Source: Flavobacterium psychrophilum DSM 3660 = ATCC 49418 (GTDB lineage: Bacteria > Bacteroidota > Bacteroidia > Flavobacteriales > Flavobacteriaceae). Taken from it: a DNA stretch of 64,000 bases. This document shows positions 53,364-61,388 of the stretch, in pieces. A model generated the notes under the pieces. It saw nothing but the letters and a program-made list of their open reading frames with translations. It ran no database searches and was not told the DNA's origin. Where the stretch lies: contig NZ_MUHE01000011.1 of assembly GCF_002217405.1 (NCBI RefSeq), forward strand, positions 39,480 through 103,479. The letters run 5' to 3'. A program made the position numbers and the translations under genes. Numbering within the stretch: position 1 is the stretch's first letter; each line of letters opens with the position of its first letter.

Positions 53364-53680
53364 TGGAAAAACCTAATTCTAACTACATCAATCAATTATC
53401 AGGAGATAATGAAGATTTTAAAACCAAAGTTATCGGGATATTAAAAAAAGAATTACCCGAGGAAATAACGATTTATGAACATCTAATTCAAACCAAGAAA
53501 TACAAATTAGCATCAGAAAGCGTTCATAAACTGAAACATAAAATTTCTATCCTTGGTCTTGAAAAAAGTTACTATATTGCCGAAGAATTTGAAAATAATT
53601 TGAAAGAAAATTCTACAAAATTGCAACCTGATTTTGAAACCATTTTAAAATCTATGCAGGATTTTGTAAATACATTATAA
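53363..53680 (+). CDS. Histidine phosphotransfer (HPt) protein
   Basis: A 105-residue helical-bundle protein. The ATG at 53363 overlaps the kinase stop by one base (TAATG). The phospho-histidine is likely H55 in ESVHKLKHKISILGL, the HPt-typical H-K-L-K-(H/G) motif. There is no kinase or receiver. It can carry phosphate between the two kinases and the receivers of the CheY-like and LytTR proteins encoded on either side. An upstream reading starting inside the kinase gene is not supported by the family start. Confidence 0.85.
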   Translation: MEKPNSNYINQLSGDNEDFKTKVIGILKKELPEEITIYEHLIQTKKYKLASESVHKLKHKISILGLEKSYYIAEEFENNLKENSTKLQPDFETILKSMQDFVNTL

Positions 53681-53692
53681 AGTATTTAGCAC

Positions 53693-54418
53693 ATGAATTG
53701 TATTATTATAGATGACGAAGAAATGGCAAGAGCAATTATTAATCAAATGATTGCAAACCATAACACATTAAATTTAGTACAAGAATTTTCAAACGCCATA
53801 CAAGCCATAAAATATCTAAATCAAAACAATATTGATCTAATATTTTTAGACATTCATATGCCCGATTTTACAGGATTTGATTTTATGCAAACCATAAAAA
53901 ATCCTCCAAAAATAATACTAATTACTTCAGACAAAAACTTTGCCATCGAAGCTTTCGAATACGAATGCGTTGTCGATTATTTAGTAAAACCAATTACTAA
54001 AGAACGTTTTGAAAAAGCCATTGCAAAAGCCCTTGCAAAAACTAATGCCGCACAAATAAGTAATCGAAATTCTACCATCGAAATTAAATCATTAACAGAA
54101 GATAATAACAAAGAATTTTATGTAAATATTGACCGCCGTTTGATAAAAATAGAATTCGATTTGGTTACTATTGTCCAAGCAAAAGGAGATTACATTCATA
54201 TTAAAACCGAAGGCAAAAATTACGTAGTACATTCTACTCTAAAAAAAATAGAACAAAAACTACCCAAAGATACATTTCTAAAAGTGCATCGGTCGTACAT
54301 CATCAATACTAAAAAAATTATTGATATTGAAGACAATAGCGTACTAATTGCTAAAGATGTTATACCTGTAAGTCGTGCCAATCGTCCTGAATTAATGAAA
54401 TTTCTAAATTTACTCTAA
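53693..54418 (+). CDS. LytTR-family response regulator
   Basis: A 241-residue response regulator. The receiver has D7/D8 and phospho-acceptor D53 in LIFLDIHMPDFTGFD, the TS switch in ILITSDKN and K in YLVKPITKERF. The C-terminal LytTR domain (about 140-241) has FYVNIDRRLIKIEFDLV, IVQAKGDYIHIKTEGKNY, LKVHRSYIINTKKI and IPVSRANRPELMKFL. It is the DNA-binding output of the operon. It begins 12 bases after the HPt gene. Its binding site is probably the 21-bp TTnnTCGA array at the operon's own promoter. Confidence 0.95.
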   Translation: MNCIIIDDEEMARAIINQMIANHNTLNLVQEFSNAIQAIKYLNQNNIDLIFLDIHMPDFTGFDFMQTIKNPPKIILITSDKNFAIEAFEYECVVDYLVKPITKERFEKAIAKALAKTNAAQISNRNSTIEIKSLTEDNNKEFYVNIDRRLIKIEFDLVTIVQAKGDYIHIKTEGKNYVVHSTLKKIEQKLPKDTFLKVHRSYIINTKKIIDIEDNSVLIAKDVIPVSRANRPELMKFLNLL

Positions 54419-54458
54419 AAATCATCTATACTTTAAAGTACGCACCTCTTGGATTTTT

Positions 54459-56516
54459 TTATAATTTAAAAACGGGTTTACTACGCAAATCCCATTTCAA
54501 ACGAAGACCAAATTCTGTAAATGTAAATCCCGAGGCTGCCGCCGATGCAATGTTACTTTTTAGTCCATAAATATTAACCAGCAATCGGTTCGAAAATTTG
54601 TAACCCAATTTGGCTTGAACTCTATAAGTTGCTTGTTTGTCTAATTTTTCGATATATTGAAATCCAGTTGCTGCATTCAAATTGTAAAACCACGAATGTG
54701 TTTCGGTAATTTTTTCGTCTTTCAACAATTCGACAAATACTTCATAAGCATTAAATTCGCTTGGGCTAAAATAAACAGTTGGCAGTTGGTTTTTAAACGA
54801 AATATATTGGTAATTAAATCCAGCTTTTAAAATAGGTTTTGATAAAAAGCTGTAATACAATGAAGTAAATAATAAATTTCGGGTATTATTATCGGATTGC
54901 GTCGTGTAAAAATATTGTGTAAACCAACCCAATTTAAAATTAGAACCAATGTTGTAATTAAAATAATAGTTATTTGCAGCAATTTGTTTGCCAATTAAAT
55001 CTGTATTAAAATTTTGCAAATCCCGCTTATAACCCACTTCTAAATCTTGCAATTTAAGGGGTTTAATTTTAAAATACGAGTTCAACAGCAATGAAGTATA
55101 ACTTGCTGTTGTTAAATTAGCTGAAGTAATTCCGCTATCGAGATTAAAACTTATTTTGGGATGAAATTTATATGAAGCTCCAATTAAAAAATCGTTGGTA
55201 TTTGCACTTACATTGGTTACTGTATTTTCTGTTTTTCGGTATTGATAGGCTGTGTTTACAGACCATTTTGTCGAAACAGGAAAAGTAATTTGTGTTCTAG
55301 AACTGATGGCATTATTATTTCCATTATCGAACGAATAGCTTAATTTTTCTTCTATACTTGGTGTATGTTCTTCGTTTAATTTCTTCAAAAAAATCATAGC
55401 ATCGTTCTGATTTTTAAAAATTTCTAAGGTTTGATAAACTGCTTTTATCGATTTTTTAATTTCTCCCGAAGCATAAAAAGCATTTGCAATTCCTAAATTT
55501 CCATCAAATGATTGGGCATCGTTGGCTAAAATACTTTCATAATATTTTATACTTTCTTCAAAATTACTTTTATAAATTGCTAATGTTGCAGATAAAGCTA
55601 ATACCCAATTTTCGTTAGGATATTGTTTATTAAGTTCATTAATTTTAGTTATTGCTAAATTGTATTTTTTATTCCAAATTAAGGCTTGAACATTACGTTC
55701 TTTAGTCTGTTTTATCAAAACGCTGTCTGAAGTTTCATTAATTTTAGCCATTGCTTTATCAGAAATTACCAAAGCTTTTTTTTCTTTTCCAGCAATATGT
55801 TCTACTAATGACAAGCCGTTTAATGCTAAAATAGGATCTAAACTGGATAACAAATCATACGATTCTCGTCCTTTTTTGCTGTTTTTTGTAATCAAATACA
55901 AATTTGCTTTATTAAGAAGTGTTTCTTTATCATTCGGAAAATCGACTAAAATCTCATCGTAAAAGCTTTCAGCATTAGCATATTTTTTTTCCGAAATCAT
56001 TTGGTTAGCATACCCTAATTTAATGTATTTTCTTGAAACCAAAGCGCCAATATTTCCAGAAGAAATCCCTAATGCTTTGTTTACATTAAATAATGCTTGT
56101 TCAAATTCTTTTAAATTAGATAGCGTATTGGCAAACCCAAGATGTGCGACAAAGTTTGTTGCATTCTCATCGACTAATTTTGTATAATACAGTTTAGCAC
56201 TATCAAAATTTTTGTTCCACAATAACGATTCTGCATAATTTAATTTAATTTCTAAATCATCTGGAAATTCGCTTTTTAATGTTGTAAATAAAGCCAAGGC
56301 TTTTTGGGGTTGCTTATTTAAACCAATAGCTCTTGCGTAGCAAAGCCGAGCCGTTTTATTTTGGGGATAATCTTTTAATATGGTTGTAAAAAAAATTTCG
56401 GCTTTATCAAACTCGCCTTTTTCTAAATTAGAAAAGCCTTCATTCATATTTTGAGCATTTCCAATAAAGCCTATAAAAATAAACAGAATAGTAATTGTCT
56501 TTTGAAATGATTTCAT
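54459..56516 (-). CDS. TPR protein with YaiO-like outer-membrane beta barrel
   Basis: A 685-residue secreted protein. After a signal peptide (TITILFIFIGFIGNAQ) comes a run of tetratricopeptide repeats (about 25-390, for example NMNEGFSNLEKGEFDKAEIFF and FEQALFNVNKALGISSGNIGAL). The rest (about 395-685) has alternating beta strands and ends AVS-like LRLKWDLRSKPVFKL, the type III YaiO outer-membrane barrel (TIGR04390). TPR-barrel proteins of this kind are common in Bacteroidota and are used in polysaccharide export or secretion. It is convergent with the LytTR gene. Confidence 0.85.
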   Translation of the reverse strand: MKSFQKTITILFIFIGFIGNAQNMNEGFSNLEKGEFDKAEIFFTTILKDYPQNKTARLCYARAIGLNKQPQKALALFTTLKSEFPDDLEIKLNYAESLLWNKNFDSAKLYYTKLVDENATNFVAHLGFANTLSNLKEFEQALFNVNKALGISSGNIGALVSRKYIKLGYANQMISEKKYANAESFYDEILVDFPNDKETLLNKANLYLITKNSKKGRESYDLLSSLDPILALNGLSLVEHIAGKEKKALVISDKAMAKINETSDSVLIKQTKERNVQALIWNKKYNLAITKINELNKQYPNENWVLALSATLAIYKSNFEESIKYYESILANDAQSFDGNLGIANAFYASGEIKKSIKAVYQTLEIFKNQNDAMIFLKKLNEEHTPSIEEKLSYSFDNGNNNAISSRTQITFPVSTKWSVNTAYQYRKTENTVTNVSANTNDFLIGASYKFHPKISFNLDSGITSANLTTASYTSLLLNSYFKIKPLKLQDLEVGYKRDLQNFNTDLIGKQIAANNYYFNYNIGSNFKLGWFTQYFYTTQSDNNTRNLLFTSLYYSFLSKPILKAGFNYQYISFKNQLPTVYFSPSEFNAYEVFVELLKDEKITETHSWFYNLNAATGFQYIEKLDKQATYRVQAKLGYKFSNRLLVNIYGLKSNIASAAASGFTFTEFGLRLKWDLRSKPVFKL

Positions 56517-56844
56517 TAGTCGAAAATTTTATTAATATTCTTTGCAAGTTAGTCATTAAACATTTATCATTCGACAGTAGCAACGTGTTATTCATCGAAA
56601 AATAAGCATATTTATTTATAATTTTGAGGGTTTTTAGCTAGAAGTTATAATTTAAATGAGAAAATTGATTTTAAAAAATACATTTTTACTAAATGATCCC
56701 TGTGGTTTTTATTTTAAAATTAAATCAGACTATTATACATATCTAAATGGTATTATTAGTACATGAAATGTATATTGATAAAAAAATAGCAAAAAAAAAT
56801 GTCAGGTCTTTTGAACCTGACATTTAAACTTTAAAAAGAAATGA
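56517..56844. other. 328-base intergenic region with TCGA motifs
   Basis: No gene is seen. The region holds TCATTCGA (56567-56574) and TTCATCGA (56591-56598); the latter extends to a TTCATCGAAAAATAA block almost identical to TTCATCGAAAATAA at 47555-47568 in the signalling operon operator. The motif spacing here is 24, not 21 bases. The terminator of the metalloprotease gene lies at the right end. Confidence 0.45.
56797..56825 (-). terminator. Rho-independent terminator of the M43 protease gene
   Basis: An 11-base perfect stem (AAATGTCAGGT at 56797-56807 and ACCTGACATTT at 56815-56825) with a 7-base loop. On the minus strand it is followed by a run of T. It lies 20 bases beyond the M43 protease stop. 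Confidence 0.85.
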
Positions 56845-59800
56845 TTATATTTTTATTATTTTTTTAATAATAATTTTTTTGCTTTTAGACTCTACTTTTA
56901 CATAATAAATACCTTTTTCTTTCCCAGATAAATTAATTATATTTTGATTGGTGTTAGATCCTGAAAAGGAGTCTTTTAGGACTAACTGACCTAAAATATT
57001 GTAAATGGTAATGCTATATTCCTCATTTGAAAAAGGTAAAGAGATATTAAATATATCTTTTGAAGGATTTGGGTATATAGAAACTGTATCAAATGAATTT
57101 TCTTCGGTATTTAATACAGCATTGCTATTAATCTTAATATTATCAAACCAAACTCTAGTTCCGTATCCTGAAGTATTTTTAATTTTAATTAAAACACTTG
57201 ATTGATTTGCAACAGTACTAAGATTTACTATTTCGTGTCTCCAATCAGAATCTACTGTTGGTTTCCAATCATTAGTTTCATTTTGAGTTGTTGTGGTTGG
57301 ATTATCTTGTATAGCAGGTAAAACAGTTTGCAATTGTATTTGATTTTTAGAATATACATTAGTCCATGTTGTACCACAATCTGAAGATGCAAATATGTCT
57401 ATTTGGTCTGGAGCAGGAGTAGGATCTGTAGCACTAAAATACTGAGTGTAGGCAAGATCAAAATGAAGATATGGTGTTGCTGTGGTAGCAAAATTTATAG
57501 GTTTTAAAATAATTTCGTCTGTTAAATTTGTTGGATTATCAGCATTATTAATTACTAAACAAGATAAATCACCTTTTCCAACATCTGAACGTTTTTCCCA
57601 CGTTATAGCATCGTTATCTATATTAATTGTTTCCCAATCTTGAATAGGAAATACACCAGCAAAATTTTCTGTATATGGTACTGTACTTCTTCCTTTGATC
57701 TTTATAATATTTGATTTTTCGATTGTTGTACCAGTACCATAAGTATTTGTAGTAACTAGTGTTGCGCTGTAATTGCCAGGAGTATTATACGTTACAATAG
57801 GGTTTTGCAATGTTGAGGCTGATGGTGATCCTCCAGGGAATGACCATAACCATGAAGTAGGTAATCCTATTGATGTATCTGAAAAAGTTATAGGCAAATC
57901 AATGCATAATTTTGAATTTGCAACTTTAAAATCTGAATATGGTTTTTCATGACTATCAAAAGTTAATTTTACATTATCTATCCAAATTCTAGAGCCATAA
58001 CCCGAAGTACTTACAAACTTGATTAACACATTAGGTGATCCTATAAAACTATTTAAATTAATTCTTTCAGTTCTCCAATGCGAATCTAGTGTAGGTACCC
58101 AATTATTTGGATCAGCACTTAAATAAGTTTCTAATTGAAGGTTGTTTTTAGAATAAATATTTACCCAAGTAACACCACAGTCAGATGAGGCTAAAACATC
58201 TAATTTATCAGGGCTATTGGCATCAAATTTTGCATAAGCTAAATCAAAAGAAAAATCAGTTACACCAACAGTTAATTTTAGAGGTTGCAACATTATTTCA
58301 TCAATATCTCCTGTTGGATTATCTGCGTTATTTATTACCATAGACGATGATGAATTATGCCCAACATCTGCACGTTTTTCCCATGTTAAGTTACTTCCTG
58401 AATTAGTAATTTCCCATCCAGCAGGTAAAAAAGAGCCTTCAAAATCTTGAGTAAAATTAGTTCCAACTGGATTGGCAATAGTAATAAAACTGGATTTATT
58501 ATTTGTTGTACCTGCACCAGCAGCGTTAGTTGTAGTTAATGATACAAGATATGTACCAGGTGTATTATAATTAATGGTTGGGTTTTTTAAAATTGATGTT
58601 GACGGACTTCCTCCAGGAAATGACCATGCCCAAGTTGTTGGATTTCCAGTCGATGTATCTAAAAAAGGAATTGATATTGATGAACAATTGGTTTTTCTAA
58701 CACTTGAAGTAAAATCTGAAACTGGAGTTGAATTTTGTGTAATTGCAACATTTACATTATCTATCCAAATTCGAGTTCCGTATCCCGATTTATTTTTAAA
58801 ACGAATTGTTACATTGGGATTTCCTATATAAGAACTAAGGTTAATTACTTCTTTTCTCCAGTTATTTTCAGCAGTTGGAAACCAATTATTAGTCAGTGCA
58901 GTAGGAACAACAGTAGTTTGAAGCGCATCTAAGGATTTTGTATATACATTTGTCCATGTTAAACCGCAATTTGTTGAAACCTCTACCGATAATTGATCAG
59001 GACTTAAATCATTAAATTTGGTATATGCTACATCAAAAAACATTTGACTATTAACTCCAGAAGTAAAATTATAATAAGGCAACTGTATATAATCTAATTC
59101 ATTTAATACAGAATTATCACTATTATTCATAATCATACACGCAGTATCACCATTTCCTACATTACTTCTTTTTTCCCAAGCTAAACCAGCGTCTGGATTT
59201 GTAATTAGCCATCCATTAGGTGGGAAAATACCTGTAAAACTTTCGGTATAGTTTCCAGAAGTAGGCTGTCCAACTTTTATATAATTAGTTACCGTTTTTG
59301 GATTTGTACCAAGAGCATTAGTCACGGTTAAAGTTACGGGGTATAATCCTGCTGTTGCATAAGTAACTGTAGGACTAACAGCAGTTGACGTTGATGGACT
59401 TCCTCCTGAAAAACTCCATACTCTAGAAACAGGTAACCCTAAAGAAATATCTTTAAAAACAATACCTTTACCTGGGCATATTGCAGTTGTATTTGCCGTA
59501 AAATTTGCCGTTGGTATACTGGCAAGAACTCCAGTAGCTATGAGATTGCTTGGTTGCCAAAGAAATTTTCTAGGATAATTTGCAACAGTTCCGTCTTCTA
59601 GCCAAAATGTCATGGCGCTTGTTTGATTAAGAGTAAACATGTTTTGACAATCAACATTATAATCCATATGATTCTCTGAATTCGCATAGACTCCGCAGCT
59701 GTTTAAGACATTTCTAGTGCATCCTTCGGCAACTTTAGTAGGAGGTGTATCGGCCATACCGTCATTAATTGGGTCGCAATCATCTTGAAAAGTATGGCGA

Positions 59801-60501
59801 AGTCCAAAATAATGACCTAACTCATGTGAAAAAACTTTTGCAAATGTTACTGAAGACGAAGACCCACAAGTACTACCAATGTAACGATAATTAAATGTAA
59901 CGTGTGGTACTACATTTTGTACTGGAAGAAAGGCATGCCCAGACCCAGAAGCTCCTTGACCTGTATTGGGTTCATCTACAATAACAACATCTAAATAGTA
60001 TTTAGAGTTGCTACCATACCACATATAGTTGTATATTGCTGGATTATAACCATCAATTATATGGGCTTCTGGATGCCAGTCTAATCCTGGAGTTTCCATT
60101 AAATTTCCAGTTGGATCTACTGTAGCCATTACAAATTGAATATCCATTTTACTTTTTACACTATTAAATCTCGGGTCAGTAGTTAAAAAACCAGGAAATA
60201 AACCATTAAAATCTTTATTTGCAATTTGCAACGCATCGTCAATTCTGCATTTCATATCTACTTTAGTAAAACTAGCTGCACCATCTGTTAAGATGTGAAA
60301 TACAACAGGGATGACATACGGTAAAGCTGTTGGGGATTTATTAGCTTTGTTTTTGAAGTTTTCTAATTTAGGTAATGATTGCCTAAATAAAACCTCTTCT
60401 TTTTGTGATAATTTCACACCACAACCTACCTTGTTTTGGGCAAATGTGGTAAAGGTTATTAAAAAAAAGAGTAGGATACATAAATAATTTTTATTATTCA
60501 T
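56845..60501 (-). CDS. T9SS-secreted M43 metalloprotease with PKD and choice-of-anchor modules
   Basis: A 1218-residue secreted protease. The signal peptide is LCILLFFLITFTTFAQ. The M43 (pappalysin-like) zinc site is HELGHYFGLRH with H226, E227, H230 and H236; a Met-turn is at ENHMDYN (M279). Then come three tandem PKD modules (about 331-412, 592-676, 866-950; core VWSFSGGSPSTS / AWSFPGGSPSTS / LWSFPGGSPSAS), each followed by a choice-of-anchor-J-like module of about 175 residues. The last 75 residues (FDTVSIYPNPSKD ... NILGQLV ... KIIIKKIIKI) form a type A T9SS sorting domain. It degrades extracellular protein or cell-surface targets. Confidence 0.93.
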   Translation of the reverse strand: MNNKNYLCILLFFLITFTTFAQNKVGCGVKLSQKEEVLFRQSLPKLENFKNKANKSPTALPYVIPVVFHILTDGAASFTKVDMKCRIDDALQIANKDFNGLFPGFLTTDPRFNSVKSKMDIQFVMATVDPTGNLMETPGLDWHPEAHIIDGYNPAIYNYMWYGSNSKYYLDVVIVDEPNTGQGASGSGHAFLPVQNVVPHVTFNYRYIGSTCGSSSSVTFAKVFSHELGHYFGLRHTFQDDCDPINDGMADTPPTKVAEGCTRNVLNSCGVYANSENHMDYNVDCQNMFTLNQTSAMTFWLEDGTVANYPRKFLWQPSNLIATGVLASIPTANFTANTTAICPGKGIVFKDISLGLPVSRVWSFSGGSPSTSTAVSPTVTYATAGLYPVTLTVTNALGTNPKTVTNYIKVGQPTSGNYTESFTGIFPPNGWLITNPDAGLAWEKRSNVGNGDTACMIMNNSDNSVLNELDYIQLPYYNFTSGVNSQMFFDVAYTKFNDLSPDQLSVEVSTNCGLTWTNVYTKSLDALQTTVVPTALTNNWFPTAENNWRKEVINLSSYIGNPNVTIRFKNKSGYGTRIWIDNVNVAITQNSTPVSDFTSSVRKTNCSSISIPFLDTSTGNPTTWAWSFPGGSPSTSILKNPTINYNTPGTYLVSLTTTNAAGAGTTNNKSSFITIANPVGTNFTQDFEGSFLPAGWEITNSGSNLTWEKRADVGHNSSSSMVINNADNPTGDIDEIMLQPLKLTVGVTDFSFDLAYAKFDANSPDKLDVLASSDCGVTWVNIYSKNNLQLETYLSADPNNWVPTLDSHWRTERINLNSFIGSPNVLIKFVSTSGYGSRIWIDNVKLTFDSHEKPYSDFKVANSKLCIDLPITFSDTSIGLPTSWLWSFPGGSPSASTLQNPIVTYNTPGNYSATLVTTNTYGTGTTIEKSNIIKIKGRSTVPYTENFAGVFPIQDWETINIDNDAITWEKRSDVGKGDLSCLVINNADNPTNLTDEIILKPINFATTATPYLHFDLAYTQYFSATDPTPAPDQIDIFASSDCGTTWTNVYSKNQIQLQTVLPAIQDNPTTTTQNETNDWKPTVDSDWRHEIVNLSTVANQSSVLIKIKNTSGYGTRVWFDNIKINSNAVLNTEENSFDTVSIYPNPSKDIFNISLPFSNEEYSITIYNILGQLVLKDSFSGSNTNQNIINLSGKEKGIYYVKVESKSKKIIIKKIIKI

Positions 60502-60602
60502 AAGTCGTTAATTGTTAACAGTTAATTCGTTTTAACACAGCCAAATTCTTACTTTTAATCAACAAAAAAAATAATGATATACATATATGTAAAATGATAT
60601 AG

Positions 60603-60986
60603 TTAATCTTTAAAACGTTTCCATTTCATAAGCATAAACTTATCGCCAAGCTCGGTTATAATCATTCCTGCACCAGATAATAAATCCTTATTTTTAATAT
60701 ATTCTACCAGCTCTAAATGATTCAATATTTTATAAGTAGGATGGTAATTACCCTGCGATTTTTTTTTTATTCTATACTCTTTTACCCAGTTACTTACCGT
60801 AACATGCGAAACCCCAATAATGCGTTCTATTTCTCGATAACTAAGCCCTTCTAAATAAAGCTGTAAAGCTTTAACAACATAATAATCATCAATCTTTTTA
60901 CCTAGTTTATTTACTGTAAAATAATAATTGCATTTTTTGCATAAATACCTTTGTTTATTATTAATCACACCGCTTTTTATAATCAC
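60603..60986 (-). CDS. IS1/InsA-like zinc-ribbon HTH protein
   Basis: A helix-turn-helix protein of about 127 residues with an InsA-type core: YLCKKCNYYF, followed by LYLEGLSYREIERIIGVSHVTVSNWVKEYRIKKKS. The GTG at 60986 gives VIIKSGV as MIIKSGV. Upstream in the same frame an ACPKCQNN segment carries the CxxC of the first half of a zinc ribbon, but no ATG/GTG/TTG lies before it, so the true start may be atypical or lost. There is no InsB/DDE transposase or flanking inverted repeat, so this is a stand-alone protein of this type, not an IS copy. Confidence 0.7.
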   Translation of the reverse strand: MIIKSGVINNKQRYLCKKCNYYFTVNKLGKKIDDYYVVKALQLYLEGLSYREIERIIGVSHVTVSNWVKEYRIKKKSQGNYHPTYKILNHLELVEYIKNKDLLSGAGMIITELGDKFMLMKWKRFKD

Positions 60987-61193
60987 ATTGTTTTGGCATT
61001 TTGGGCAAGCTAAAATCTCTATATATATAAATTTTGCATAAATATATTAAATTAGCAATTATAATAAAAACACATTTAATATTTTTATTTAAAAAAAAAT
61101 AAAAAGTATCTAATTTTAAAGCTAAAAAAATAAGTTTTTATCATTTTAAATCATTTTAACGCCATGCGATAATTTATAGCAAATTTAGTCTAG

Positions 61194-61382
61194 CAAGCCC
61201 TACCGCTATTTATTACCACCATAAAAACAAAACCAATAAGGCTTAACAAAAGCATACTAGGATTATTTTTTCTCGATATCACCGCAATTGAAGTAGAATA
61301 CGTACTTTTAACCCAACTATATAATTACCCAAAAGGAATTAATTTTGTAACACAATTACCTAAAAAAGAACCATCAAAATAA
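61194..61382 (+). pseudogene. Possible C-terminal gene remnant
   Basis: An open stretch of 62 codons after TAG at 61191 has no ATG, GTG or TTG start, but its end looks coding (DITAIEVEYVLLTQLYNYPK ... QLPKKEPSK, stop at 61380-61382). It lies six bases before the GltS-like gene. It may be the tail of a truncated gene; chance is also possible. The rest of the 60987-61388 gap is AT-rich and featureless. Confidence 0.2.
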
Positions 61383-61388
61383 TACATA

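Noticed and set aside
60603-60986. Complete IS1 insertion sequence
   Set aside because: Only an InsA-like HTH protein is present. There is no InsB/DDE frame, no terminal inverted repeats and no target duplication.
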